Of a stretch of DNA of 64,000 nt, positions 17,938 to 26,943 are shown one piece after another (the stretch's first letter is position 1; the number at the start of each line of letters is the position of its first letter). A model generated the notes under the pieces. It worked only from the letters and a program-made list of their open reading frames with translations, was not told the DNA's origin and searched no databases. Position numbers and translations under genes: made by a program. The DNA lies in assembly GCF_000819745.1 (NCBI RefSeq), contig NZ_CDDA01000006.1, forward strand, positions 140,780 through 204,779, in the 5' to 3' direction. This stretch comes from Aeromonas bestiarum. GTDB taxonomy: Bacteria; Pseudomonadota; Gammaproteobacteria; Enterobacterales; Aeromonadaceae.

Positions 17938-18090
17938 GGCTGTGAACAGAGAGAGGTATAGCCGTCACTGGCTCACAGGTACAACTCATTGGTTCATAGA
18001 CCGGTCACTGGCTGTGAACCGGGAGCTGTATCGCCGTCGCTGGCTCACAAGTACAACTCATCGGCTTATTGGCTGGGAGGGGTATAACCG
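17938..18090. repeat. 72-bp tandem duplication derived from the 3' end of yggX
   Basis: Two units, 17938-18009 and 18010-18081, share most of their first 58 bases (GGCTGTGAAC...CGTC[AG]CTGGCTCACA...TACAACTCAT). The core GGTATAACCGTC recurs a third time at 18081-18092, inside the last codons of yggX. Read on the minus strand the units re-encode the yggX tail: DGYTPPSQ in the gene, DGYTSLCSQ and DGDTAPGSQ in the copies. The repeats lie downstream of the yggX stop, in the gap before mltC. Confidence 0.75.
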
Positions 18091-18338
18091 TCTATGGCCA
18101 CTTCACCCGCTTCAAACAGGTAGCTCACCATCTCTTTTTCCAGCAGCTGACGATGCTCCAGGTTCATCATGTTCAGCTTCTTCTCGTTGATCAGCATCAC
18201 CTGCTTCTTCTGCCATTCGGTCCAGGCTTCCTTGCTGATGTTGTCAAAAATCCGCTTGCCGAGCTCACCGGGATAGAGTTGGAAATCCAGGCCCGGGCCC
18301 TCTTTTTTCAGGCGTTGGCAAAATACAGTACGGCTCAT
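18066..18338 (-). CDS. yggX: Fe(2+)-trafficking protein YggX
   Basis: Small cytoplasmic protein (90 residues) linked to Fe-S cluster protection from oxidants. [19 protein letters not shown] with the conserved Cys7, and the ending [12 protein letters not shown], match the family over its full length. It lies 8 bp after mutY, itself an Fe-S enzyme, the usual gene pair. Its 3' end is the source of the tandem repeats just downstream. Confidence 0.96.
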   Translation of the reverse strand: MSRTVFCQRLKKEGPGLDFQLYPGELGKRIFDNISKEAWTEWQKKQVMLINEKKLNMMNLEHRQLLEKEMVSYLFEAGEVAIDGYTPPSQ

Positions 18339-18346
18339 GTTGACCT

Positions 18347-19408
<1,062 letters not shown>

Positions 19409-19428
19409 ATGGCTCTCATGTTATTGAT

Positions 19429-19453
19429 TAAAAAGGGGAGCTCTCAGGCTCCC
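19429..19453 (-). terminator. Terminator between exeB and mutY
   Basis: On the minus strand GGGAGC-CTGAGA-GCTCCC is followed by CTTTTT. It closes the exeAB operon ahead of mutY. A second perfect 11-bp hairpin without a T-run (CGCCGGCTCAG arms, 19466-19492) lies just upstream of it and may add to RNA 3'-end stability. Confidence 0.8.
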
Positions 19454-19507
19454 TCTTGAAATGGACGCCGGCTCAGCGGGGCTGAGCCGGCGTTGTGGTC
19501 GTGACGG

Positions 19508-20188
19508 TCAGCCGCGCCAGTCCTGCAGCGCCTTGAGACTGACGTTCTGGCCCGCCACCTGCAGGATGATGTAATCCTGGGCTATGGCGATCAGGGTGAC
19601 GCCGGGGGCGACCTCGCTGCCCTCGCGAAACTCACGTCCGTTCAGCATCACGGCCCGCTTGGCCGGGTTGGACGAGAAGACGTGGGAGCCGTAGGCCAGG
19701 GCAGGGATCCGCTGCTTCAGCTCCAGCGGCAGGGCGCTGATCGGCATGGCCTGAGACTCGCTCTGGGCCTGGGGTGCCGTCTCCTCCATCAGCGGCGTGC
19801 TGTTGAGTGCATTCATGATGCGCTCGGCCAGCCCCTGGCTGCCGTTGGTGGCAGGGGCACTGTCATTGGGGGTGACTCTGGGGCGCACCACGGGTTCCGG
19901 CAGCGGCGGGGGCAGCGGGCGGGTGATCATGGGTCTGGGTTCGACCCGCACGAACGGCGGCGTGACCACCTCTTTCACCTCCACCGTCTTCTCGATGGGG
20001 CGGTTGTTGAGCAGGTGCCAGCCATAGTTGGCGCCGGCCCCCATCAGCAGGGCAAGCGGGGCCAGCAGCCACCAGATCCAGCGCCGGTTCTGCTCCTCTT
20101 CCTGGGTGACGGGCAGCCCCATCGCCGGAATATGCGGGGTGAACTGGGGCTGTTCGGCCCGGCGCAGTGCCTTGAGCAGGGTAGACAT
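19508..20188 (-). CDS. exeB: General secretion pathway protein ExeB (GspB)
   Basis: Bitopic inner-membrane partner of ExeA that helps place the type II secretin ExeD in the outer membrane. The 226-residue protein has a short cytoplasmic N-terminus, one membrane helix (WIWWLLAPLALLMGAGANYGW, about 37-57), a proline-rich periplasmic stretch (RPLPPPLPEPVVRPR) and a C-terminal GspB domain (ALPLELKQRIPALAYGSHVFSSNPAKR...). Its start overlaps the exeA stop (TGATG), the Aeromonas exeAB arrangement. Confidence 0.95.
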   Translation of the reverse strand: MSTLLKALRRAEQPQFTPHIPAMGLPVTQEEEQNRRWIWWLLAPLALLMGAGANYGWHLLNNRPIEKTVEVKEVVTPPFVRVEPRPMITRPLPPPLPEPVVRPRVTPNDSAPATNGSQGLAERIMNALNSTPLMEETAPQAQSESQAMPISALPLELKQRIPALAYGSHVFSSNPAKRAVMLNGREFREGSEVAPGVTLIAIAQDYIILQVAGQNVSLKALQDWRG

Positions 20189-21831
20189 CAGGAAGCCTCC
20201 TCCGACAATGTGACCATGGGCTCATCGTTCATGGTATCCGGCGTGGCCGGTGTGCTGGCGCGCTGGGACTCATCTTCCAGCTTCGGCATGGGTTCACCGG
20301 CCATCACGTTGAGGCGCAACAGGGTATTGCTGCCGGCGATGCCGTCCGGGTTCAGCCCCTGCTCGCGCTGGAACTGCTGCAACTTGCTCTTGAGCTCGGC
20401 GTCGAAGCGACGCACCTTGCGATCCGGCTGTTGCAGGGCACGGCTGAGGGCGTTGTCCAGCCACTGCACCTGGGTCGCCCCGGCATTGTTGCCGATCAGG
20501 GCGACGCCGCCCTTGGGCATGCGCCACAGCAGGGTGTAGCTGCCGCCCCAGAAGTCGGACAGCCACTGCCTGTCCACCTGCCAGCTCTGGTTGCCGATGA
20601 GCAGGTTGGCCTTGTCCGGCCCGAGATTCACCAGGGTTGCGTAATAGATGCCGCCCGTCTCGTCGGTCAGGCTGATGAGGGCCGGGTGCTGCAGGGCCTG
20701 CAGTTCCGCCAGCGAGGCGTCGCCCTCCTGGCAGCGCAAGCCGGCGCGCGGTGCGTTGTCGCAGGTCGCCTCCTCCAGCTCTGTCTGGTAGCCCCACACC
20801 TTGTAGAGATTCTGCATGGCGCTATCCGGCTCCAGCGCCTGATTGATGGCGCGGGTCAGTTGCTCCTGCTGCTCCGGGGTGTCGTCCACCTTGACCGGCA
20901 CCTCCACCTTGATCACGGGGCGCTCGGGGAAGAAGCCGAAGAACTGCCAGCCCCACCAGCCGGTGGCGACCAGCAAGGCCCCTGCCAGGGCGACCATGAC
21001 GCCGGACTGCCAGGTGCCTTCGTCGCGAATGCCGCTCACCTCGTAGGCCGCCAGGCTGATGTCGCCGTGCACTATCTTGTGGCTGCCACGGGCGAAGGCG
21101 GCGATCAGGGCGCGATCGCAGATGAGGTTGATGAGGCGGGGAATGCCGCCGGAGAGGCGGTGCAGGGTCTGGAGCGCCTTGGGGGTAAAGATGGGCTGGA
21201 CGCAGCCTGCGACCTGCAGCCGGAAGCGCACATAGGCATCCACGTCCTGATGCGAAAGCGGCAGCAGGTGATAACGGGCCGTGATGCGCTGGGCCAGCTG
21301 GCGCAGCAGGGGCTGGCGCAGCATCTGTTGCAGCTCGGGCTGACCGATGAGCACCACTTGCAGCAGTTTCTTCTCGTCGGTTTCCAGGTTGGTGAGCAGG
21401 CGCAGTTGCTCCAGTACACCGGGCAGCAGATGTTGGGCCTCATCCACCAGCACCACGCTGCGCTTGCCTGCCGCCAGGTTGGCCAGCAGGTGATCGCGAA
21501 TGAGATCGAACAGCAGCTTGAGACCAGCGTCCTTGTCGTACGGCAGCTGGAACTCGTCGCAGATGGCCGCCAGCAGGTCACGCTCGGTAAGGGATGGATT
21601 GAGGATGTAGGCGATCTCGGTCTCGGCCGGCAACTGCTGCAACAGGCAGCGGGAGACGGTGGTTTTACCGGTTCCCACTTCCCCGGTCAGCAACACGAAG
21701 CCTCCCCCATCCTGCAACCCGTAGTTGAGGTGGGCGAGGGCCTCCCCGTGACGTTCACTCATATAGAGGTATTTGGGGTTGGGCGAGATGGAGAACGGGG
21801 GCTCCGACAGACCGAAGAACTGTGTGTACAT
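20188..21831 (-). CDS. exeA: General secretion pathway ATPase ExeA (GspA)
   Basis: AAA ATPase that spans the inner membrane and binds peptidoglycan, so the ExeD secretin can be assembled across the wall. From the start MYTQFFGLSEPPF it is 547 residues, the Aeromonas ExeA length as I recall it. Walker A is GEVGTGKTT (50-58) and Walker B VVLVDEAQH (127-135). A membrane helix lies at about 278-300 (VALAGALLVATGWWGW), and the periplasmic C-terminus ends in a peptidoglycan-binding fold (LQQFQREQGLNPDGIAGSNTLLRL). The frame is open 24 codons further upstream but without homology to support it. Confidence 0.96.
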   Translation of the reverse strand: MYTQFFGLSEPPFSISPNPKYLYMSERHGEALAHLNYGLQDGGGFVLLTGEVGTGKTTVSRCLLQQLPAETEIAYILNPSLTERDLLAAICDEFQLPYDKDAGLKLLFDLIRDHLLANLAAGKRSVVLVDEAQHLLPGVLEQLRLLTNLETDEKKLLQVVLIGQPELQQMLRQPLLRQLAQRITARYHLLPLSHQDVDAYVRFRLQVAGCVQPIFTPKALQTLHRLSGGIPRLINLICDRALIAAFARGSHKIVHGDISLAAYEVSGIRDEGTWQSGVMVALAGALLVATGWWGWQFFGFFPERPVIKVEVPVKVDDTPEQQEQLTRAINQALEPDSAMQNLYKVWGYQTELEEATCDNAPRAGLRCQEGDASLAELQALQHPALISLTDETGGIYYATLVNLGPDKANLLIGNQSWQVDRQWLSDFWGGSYTLLWRMPKGGVALIGNNAGATQVQWLDNALSRALQQPDRKVRRFDAELKSKLQQFQREQGLNPDGIAGSNTLLRLNVMAGEPMPKLEDESQRASTPATPDTMNDEPMVTLSEEAS

Positions 21832-22069
21832 AAGGATCCATTCCATTGTTATGGGCGGCAGGTTAAAGCCTCCCCACCGGGATGTCAAAGACCCGGATGC
21901 CATAAGGGGGGCTGGCGCGGCTGGCGGCCAAAACCGCTGTTTTTATCGAATGTGGCCTGGTTGTGGTGGGGATAAGTCAGAGTGGCTGTCGGGCCAAACC
22001 GGCCGGGCGATCATGGCTGCCTGATCGCGGGGGCGTGGCGGCGCCATCGTGCCCGTCAGGCAAAACCGG

Positions 22070-22075
22070 TATAAT
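22070..22075 (+). promoter_or_regulatory. Candidate -10 element for cca
   Basis: A perfect TATAAT lies 30 bases before the cca start codon in the 273-bp exeA/cca divergent gap. No convincing -35 hexamer is seen at 16-18 bases spacing. The rest of this gap is GC-rich with nothing else I recognise. Confidence 0.4.
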
Positions 22076-22104
22076 CGAGGCAGGTTTATCAAGGGAGACA
22101 GAGA

Positions 22105-23346
22105 TTGCAGACTTATCTGGTTGGGGGCGCGGTGCGGGATCGCCTGCTGGGATTGCCGCAAGGGGATCGGGATCACCTGGTGGTGGGGGCGACCGTGGAG
22201 CAGATGCTGGCGTTGGGGTTCACCCAGGTGGGCCGCGACTTCCCCGTGTTTCTCCATCCCAAGACCCAGCAGGAGTACGCATTGGCCCGCACCGAACGCA
22301 AGCAGGGCCGCGGTTATACCGGGTTTGTCTGCCACGCCTCCCCTGAGGTGACGCTGGAGCAGGATCTGCTGCGCCGGGATCTCACCGTCAATGCCATCGC
22401 CGAGGACGAAGAGGGTCGGCTGCACGATCCCTACGGCGGCATCCAGGACCTGGAGCGACGGGTGCTGCGTCACGTCTCCCCGGCCTTTGCCGAGGATCCG
22501 CTGCGCATCCTGCGGGTTGCCCGCTTCGCCGCCCGTTTCCACGCTCAGAGCTTCGTGGTGGCCCCCGAGACGCTGGTGCTGATGCGCGAGATGACCGACG
22601 CCGGCGAGCTGGCCCACCTGACCCCGGAGCGGGTCTGGAAGGAGCTGGAGAAGGTGCTGCTGGGAGAGACTCCCCAGATCTTCTTCGAGGTGCTGCGCGA
22701 ATGTGGCGCCCTCAAGGCGCTGTTCCCGGAGCTGGACGCCCTGTTCGGTGTGCCGGCCCCCGCCAAGTGGCACCCTGAGATAGACACCGGCATCCACACT
22801 CTCATGGTGCTGGGGCAGGCGTGTCGCCTCTCCCCCGAGCTGGCGGTGCGCTTCGCCGCCCTGTGCCACGACTTTGGCAAGGGACTGACTCCGCCCGCCT
22901 TCTGGCCGAGCCACCACGGTCACGGCCAGAAGGGATTGCCGCTGATCCGCGACTTTTGCGAGCGTTTTCGGGTGCCGAACGACTGCCGCGATCTGGCGCT
23001 GCTGGTGAGCGATCTGCACACTCATATCCACATCGCCTTCGAACTCAAGCCCGCGACCCTGCTCAAGGTGTTCGACAAGGCGGATGCCTGGCGCAGACCC
23101 GAGCGTTTCGCCCAGCTGCTGGACGCCTGCCGCGCCGATTTCCACGGCCGAACCGGCGGCTTTGAGGAGCGGGTCTATGCCGAGCCCGATTATGTGGCCC
23201 AGGCGCTCGGCGCAGCCCAGGCTGTGCCCGTGAAGGAGATAGTTGCAGCCGGTTTCAAGGGCGAAGCCATTCGCGAGCAGCTCGCCAAGCGCCGGCTCGA
23301 TGCCATCAGCCGGGTGCGGGACGAGTGGACCTTTATCGAGGAGTAG
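22105..23346 (+). CDS. cca: Multifunctional CCA-adding tRNA nucleotidyltransferase
   Basis: Builds and repairs the 3' CCA of tRNAs. The 413-residue protein has the class II signature [12 protein letters not shown] with metal ligands in GDRDHLVVG, the [10 protein letters not shown] motif, and a C-terminal HD domain ([23 protein letters not shown]) giving phosphatase and phosphodiesterase activity as in E. coli (412 residues). Translation starts at TTG behind GGGAGACAGAG; no in-frame ATG lies before the conserved [11 protein letters not shown]. Confidence 0.96.
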   Translation: MQTYLVGGAVRDRLLGLPQGDRDHLVVGATVEQMLALGFTQVGRDFPVFLHPKTQQEYALARTERKQGRGYTGFVCHASPEVTLEQDLLRRDLTVNAIAEDEEGRLHDPYGGIQDLERRVLRHVSPAFAEDPLRILRVARFAARFHAQSFVVAPETLVLMREMTDAGELAHLTPERVWKELEKVLLGETPQIFFEVLRECGALKALFPELDALFGVPAPAKWHPEIDTGIHTLMVLGQACRLSPELAVRFAALCHDFGKGLTPPAFWPSHHGHGQKGLPLIRDFCERFRVPNDCRDLALLVSDLHTHIHIAFELKPATLLKVFDKADAWRRPERFAQLLDACRADFHGRTGGFEERVYAEPDYVAQALGAAQAVPVKEIVAAGFKGEAIREQLAKRRLDAISRVRDEWTFIEE

Positions 23347-23374
23347 GCGCGGCTTCTGCCAGCTGTCCGCCATG

Positions 23375-23405
23375 AAAAAGCCCGGGTCACTGACCCGGGC
23401 TTTTT
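23375..23405. terminator. Bidirectional terminator after cca
   Basis: AAAAAGCCCGGGTCA-C-TGACCCGGGCTTTTT, a nearly perfect palindrome usable on both strands, between cca and the convergent periplasmic protein gene. Almost the same hairpin recurs at 32998-33024. Confidence 0.85.
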
Positions 23406-23476
23406 GCTGAGGCGTGCTTCAATAGGCGCGGGCTGGGGCTGTCGGCCGAGGATGTCGCTGCCCGGGCAAGGTCCGT

Positions 23477-24361
23477 TCAGGGTTCGCCCGGGCCGAAACG
23501 GCCGTGGACGGGGTCGTAGAAATAGGCCTGGTAGTCGAAATCTATGTCCTTGATGAAGGGGTTCTCCAGCCGGAACAGGCGGCGGGTGTTGAGGTGGGCG
23601 AAGGTGAGTGAGGGCTTGAAGGTCTTGAGCCAGTGCGCCTGCAGCGAGCCGTCTCGCCAGGCGGCCTTGAGCCCGGCCTGTACCCGCTGGATCGCCTGCC
23701 GATTGGCATTGTGGGTGAAGAAGACGCGGGGCAGGGGGTAGTAGAGGGCTATGTTCTCATCCATGACCAGCCCCTTTATCTCCTTGTGGTTCAGCTTCTC
23801 CTGAGGCAACTCGTTGATCCCGCGGCAGAAGAGATCGAAGCGGCCACGCGCCACCATCTTGAACAACTGCTCGTAACCCTCTATCTCCTGCACCCTGAAC
23901 CCGGCTTGCTGCAGGATCTTCACATCGAGCCAGCCCTTGCCCTGGCCCAGGTCGAACTTTTTCAGCTGCTCCAGGCTGGTGACCCTGGCGACGGCCTCCT
24001 TCTGCTGGGGGCTGACGAAGCAGATGCGGTAGCTGACGATACCGAGATAGATGGGAAAGCGCACATAGTCGACCCCCGTCATGTCACGGTCCGAGTGGTA
24101 GCTGTCCATGGCAAACAGGTTGGGATAGTGATCGAAGCGCAGGCTGATCCACATCCTGGCCAATGTCATGGGCGGGGCGGCTTGCAGGCGATAGTCGCCA
24201 TGGCTGGCGCGGGTCTTCTCCAGCACCAGCCGCAGCAGCTCACGGTCATAGGTGACCCTGGGATCCTGTTCGCTCTCCGGGCTCATGTAGGTGAACACAG
24301 TCGGGGCCGCGGCCGGCACGGGCAGGGCGAGAAACAGGGCAAGCAGCGGGATCCAGCGCAT
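23477..24361 (-). CDS. Periplasmic SBP-like protein, array member 1
   Basis: A 294-residue precursor with a signal peptide (MRWIPLLALFLALPVPAAA) and a family-3-like solute-binding fold. Motifs shared with the other array members: TYMSPESEQDPRVTYDRELLRL near the N-terminus, SYRICFVSPQ, GQGKGWLDVKIL, MVARGRFDLFCRGINEL, YYPLPRVFFTH, and the tail FDYQAYFYDP. AGGAGG precedes the ATG. No transporter genes accompany it, so it may bind a ligand for sensing rather than uptake; ligand unknown. Confidence 0.8.
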   Translation of the reverse strand: MRWIPLLALFLALPVPAAAPTVFTYMSPESEQDPRVTYDRELLRLVLEKTRASHGDYRLQAAPPMTLARMWISLRFDHYPNLFAMDSYHSDRDMTGVDYVRFPIYLGIVSYRICFVSPQQKEAVARVTSLEQLKKFDLGQGKGWLDVKILQQAGFRVQEIEGYEQLFKMVARGRFDLFCRGINELPQEKLNHKEIKGLVMDENIALYYPLPRVFFTHNANRQAIQRVQAGLKAAWRDGSLQAHWLKTFKPSLTFAHLNTRRLFRLENPFIKDIDFDYQAYFYDPVHGRFGPGEP

Positions 24362-24415
24362 TGTGACCTCCTGTCGGAGAAAGAGACTCCCATGAGTGTA
24401 GTGGTTGCGCCCTTG

Positions 24416-24751
24416 CTAGTGGGTCGGGCTCGCCTCGCCCTGCTGCTCATTGCTCGCGGCTTCGCCGGGCCCGAAGCTGTGGCTGAGGGGGTCGTAGAGA
24501 TAGGGGCGATAGTCAAAATCCATCTGCCGGAGCAAAGGGTTATCCAGCCTGAACAGCAGGCGCTGGTCCAGTCTGGCAAAATCCAGCGCCGGTTTGAAGG
24601 TCTTGAGCCAGAGCGCCTGCAGCGATCCGTCCTGCCAGGCCAGTTGCAGGCCGGCGCGGATGCGGCGCAGGGCGTGCTGGTTATCCTTGTGGCTGTAGAA
24701 GAGCAGGCTGCATATCAGCAACCCGAGGGGGATCACTCTGTGGTTCATCAT
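24416..24751 (-). pseudogene. Internally deleted SBP-like paralogue, array member 2
   Basis: About 111 residues. A short signal-like start (MMNHRVIPLGLLICSLL) runs straight into FYSHKDNQHALRRIRAGLQLAWQDGSLQALW, which aligns with the C-terminal third of array member 1 (FFTHNANRQAIQRVQ...DGSLQAHW), and ends with the family tail FDYRPYLYDPLSHSFGPGEA. Roughly 190 residues of the family's binding domain are absent, but the frame is intact. It is most simply an in-frame deletion remnant. The start is uncertain (ATGs at 24751, 24748, or 24769), and no good ribosome site is visible. Confidence 0.65.
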
Positions 24752-24851
24752 ACCGCTCACTGCCATCACATTGAGTTCAGTGTAGCGGCTGGCGGGGGAG
24801 GCTTGCCGTCCCAGGCAGGGGGAAATTGACCTCGCCTGGCAGCAGGCCGGA

Positions 24852-25541
24852 TTACCAGAACATCTGGCCGAGCAAGGGGGCGAGCAGCACAGTCACCATG
24901 CCGGCGATCATCATCACCATGCTGGAAACGACGCCCTCCTCGTTCCCCATCTGGTACGCCTTGGCGGTGCCGGCGCCATGGGCAGAGGCGCCGAAACCGG
25001 CCCCCTTGCCGAGGCGGCTGCGGATGGCGAGCAGGGTGAGCACGCTCTCCCCCACCGCCATGCCGATCACCCCGGTCAGCACCACAAACAGGGCGGTGAG
25101 ATCTGTCTGGCCGCCGATGGCACGGGTCGCCTCCACCGCGAACGGTGTGGTGATGGAGCGCATCGCCAGGCTGCGCTGCAACATGTCGGAGAGGTGCAGC
25201 CAGCGCGCCAGCAGCACTGTGCTGCCCACCGCCATGATGACGGAGGCGACGACCCCGATCGAGAGGGAGAGCCAGTGACGGTGGATCAGCTGGCGGTTCT
25301 CATAGACAGGCACGGCGAAGGCGACGGTGGCCGGGCCCAGCAGCCAGAGCAGCCAGTGGGACTGGGCCATGTAGTCCTGATAGGGGATGTGAAACAGCAG
25401 CACCACGGCCACCAGCAGGGTGGGTGCCAGCAGCAGCGGCATCAGAGGCAGTATGCGCTTGCGGCCATAGAGCCACTTGCTGGCGTAGTAGAACAGCAGG
25501 GTCAGGGCGAAGCAGAGCAGGCCAAGCAGGGTATCAGACAT
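24852..25541 (-). CDS. LrgB/CidB (YohK) family membrane protein
   Basis: Integral membrane protein of 229 residues with about six hydrophobic helices and the LrgB signature region RSITTPFAVEATRAIGG followed by FGASAHGAGTAKAYQMG. The family partners the holin-like CidA/LrgA; roles in murein hydrolase control, pyruvate uptake and overflow metabolism have been described elsewhere. It overlaps the end of the cidA-like gene by 8 bp. Confidence 0.92.
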   Translation of the reverse strand: MSDTLLGLLCFALTLLFYYASKWLYGRKRILPLMPLLLAPTLLVAVVLLFHIPYQDYMAQSHWLLWLLGPATVAFAVPVYENRQLIHRHWLSLSIGVVASVIMAVGSTVLLARWLHLSDMLQRSLAMRSITTPFAVEATRAIGGQTDLTALFVVLTGVIGMAVGESVLTLLAIRSRLGKGAGFGASAHGAGTAKAYQMGNEEGVVSSMVMMIAGMVTVLLAPLLGQMFW

Positions 25542-25935
25542 GACTGCGACTCCGGCGGGCCAGCTTCAGCTCGAGGCGATAGACTCTGTCCACCACCAGT
25601 GCCGTGGTACCCAGCACCAGGGTGGTGCTGATCAGCAAGACCAGCATGATGCGCCACCCCTCCTGCAACAGCAGATCCTGATAGTTGACCACGGCCACCA
25701 CGGCCGGCACGAAGAACAGCAGCATTTCGGCCAGCAGCCAGCGGGCGCCGGCGCTGAACCACTGGGTCTTGACCACGCCGAGCAGGATCAGGACCAGCAG
25801 CGCCAGCATGCCGGTGAGGTTGGCGGGCAGCGGCAGATGGAAGGTGCGTACCGCCGCATCGGCCAGCAGCCAGATGGCGGCCAGCAGGGCGATTTGGAAG
25901 GGCGTCTGGAACCAGCGAATGCAGAGGGCTTTCAT
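25534..25935 (-). CDS. CidA/LrgA (YohJ) holin-like membrane protein
   Basis: The 133-residue protein has four predicted membrane helices and the family core LPLPANLTGMLALLVLILLG followed by LLAEMLLFFVPAVVAVVNYQ. I start at ATG 25935 (MKALCIRWFQTPFQIALL); the frame is open 14 codons further but those contain the promoter elements. It is the first gene of a cidAB pair, divergent from a LysR regulator, the classic cidR-cidAB arrangement. Confidence 0.92.
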   Translation of the reverse strand: MKALCIRWFQTPFQIALLAAIWLLADAAVRTFHLPLPANLTGMLALLVLILLGVVKTQWFSAGARWLLAEMLLFFVPAVVAVVNYQDLLLQEGWRIMLVLLISTTLVLGTTALVVDRVYRLELKLARRSRSHV

Positions 25936-25949
25936 GATGGGTATCTTTC

Positions 25950-25965
25950 TGTGAACTGGCTCACA
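25950..25965. promoter_or_regulatory. CRP-type binding site in the cidA/LysR intergenic region
   Basis: TGTGA-ACTGGC-TCACA has both half-sites of the CRP consensus exact with the standard 6-base spacing. It is centred about 22 bp upstream of the cidA start codon, close to or over the expected cidA promoter, so it could activate or repress depending on the transcription start. Confidence 0.65.
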
Positions 25966-25994
25966 GTATAGATACAAGCAAAACCTGCAAAAAA

Positions 25995-26018
25995 TGAATT
26001 TAAATTATCAAATTCATG
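25995..26018. promoter_or_regulatory. Perfect dyad, candidate operator of the divergent LysR regulator
   Basis: ATGAATTT-AAATTATC-AAATTCAT: perfect 8-bp arms with an 8-base AT-rich centre, 24 bp in all, midway between the two divergent genes. This is where a LysR-type activator/autorepressor would bind. The size and the inner T-N11-A-like spacing fit the family. Confidence 0.55.
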
Positions 26019-26061
26019 CCAAAGAGGCATGATTAAGGCTTGCCGCCCGTGAGAGAGCACC

Positions 26062-26937
26062 ATGGATATCCGAGCCCTGCGTTACTTTGTCGAACTGGTG
26101 CGGGAGCAGAGCTTCACCCGCGCCTCCGAGAAGCTGTTCGTCACCCAGCCCACCATCAGCAAGATGATCCGCAACATGGAGGAGGAGCTGGGTCAGCCGC
26201 TGCTCAACCGGGAGGGGCGCCGCTTCACCCTGACCGACAGCGGCCAGGTGCTGTTCAACCGGGCCCAGACCATATTGGCCGAGATGCAGCAGCTGGAGGC
26301 GGAACTCGCCGATCTGCAGAGCCTGCAATTTGGCCGGTTGGCCCTCGGCATACCGCCCATGGTGGGCCATGTCTATGCGGATCTCATCCGCACCTACCGC
26401 AGCCGCTATCCCAGGGTGGAGCTCTCCATCGTCGAGTACGGTGGCCGGCGCATCGAACAGGCGGTATTGGAAGGAGAGCTGGATCTCGCCATCACCATGT
26501 TGCCGACCAAAGAGGGGGGCGCCCTGAGCGCGCTGGAGCTGGATCAGTATCCCATCCAGGTGGTGTTGCCTGACTTGCCACGCTGGCGCGCGCGTCGCGA
26601 GATCCGGCTGGAGGATCTGCGCGATGAGCCCTTCCTGCTCTACACCCAGGCCTTCACCCTGAGCGAGCGGCTGGAGCAGGCGTGCCAGCAGGCGGGCTTC
26701 GTGCCCCAGGTGGCGGCCCGCAGCAGCCAGTGGGACTTTCTCACCGCCATGGTGCGCAGCGGCATGGGTGTCGCCTTTCTGCCCGAGCCCATCTGCCGCC
26801 GGCTGACCCCGGACGGGCTGGTGTTGCGGCCGCTCCTGCCCGAGCTCAGCTGGCGACTCGGGGTGATCTGGCCGAGCGAACGCTATCTCTCCCGCACCGC
26901 AGAGGCCTGGCTGGCGCTCTGCCGCGAACAGGGCTGA
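26062..26937 (+). CDS. LysR-family regulator (CidR-like)
   Basis: The 291-residue protein has an N-terminal winged helix (IRALRYFVELVREQSFTRASEKLFVTQPTISKMIRNMEEELG) and a C-terminal periplasmic-binding-like effector domain. Its position divergent to cidAB argues that it controls that operon, as CidR does in other bacteria. The ATG is preceded by a weak GAGAG. The effector is unknown; acetate or pyruvate would be a guess from the related systems. Confidence 0.9.
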   Translation: MDIRALRYFVELVREQSFTRASEKLFVTQPTISKMIRNMEEELGQPLLNREGRRFTLTDSGQVLFNRAQTILAEMQQLEAELADLQSLQFGRLALGIPPMVGHVYADLIRTYRSRYPRVELSIVEYGGRRIEQAVLEGELDLAITMLPTKEGGALSALELDQYPIQVVLPDLPRWRARREIRLEDLRDEPFLLYTQAFTLSERLEQACQQAGFVPQVAARSSQWDFLTAMVRSGMGVAFLPEPICRRLTPDGLVLRPLLPELSWRLGVIWPSERYLSRTAEAWLALCREQG

Positions 26938-26943
26938 GCCTCA

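Noticed and set aside
17936-18190. Open frame through the yggX-mltC repeats encoding a 24-residue tandem peptide repeat
   Set aside because: The repeat is explained as copies of the yggX 3' end read antisense; no ribosome site and the frame runs into yggX.
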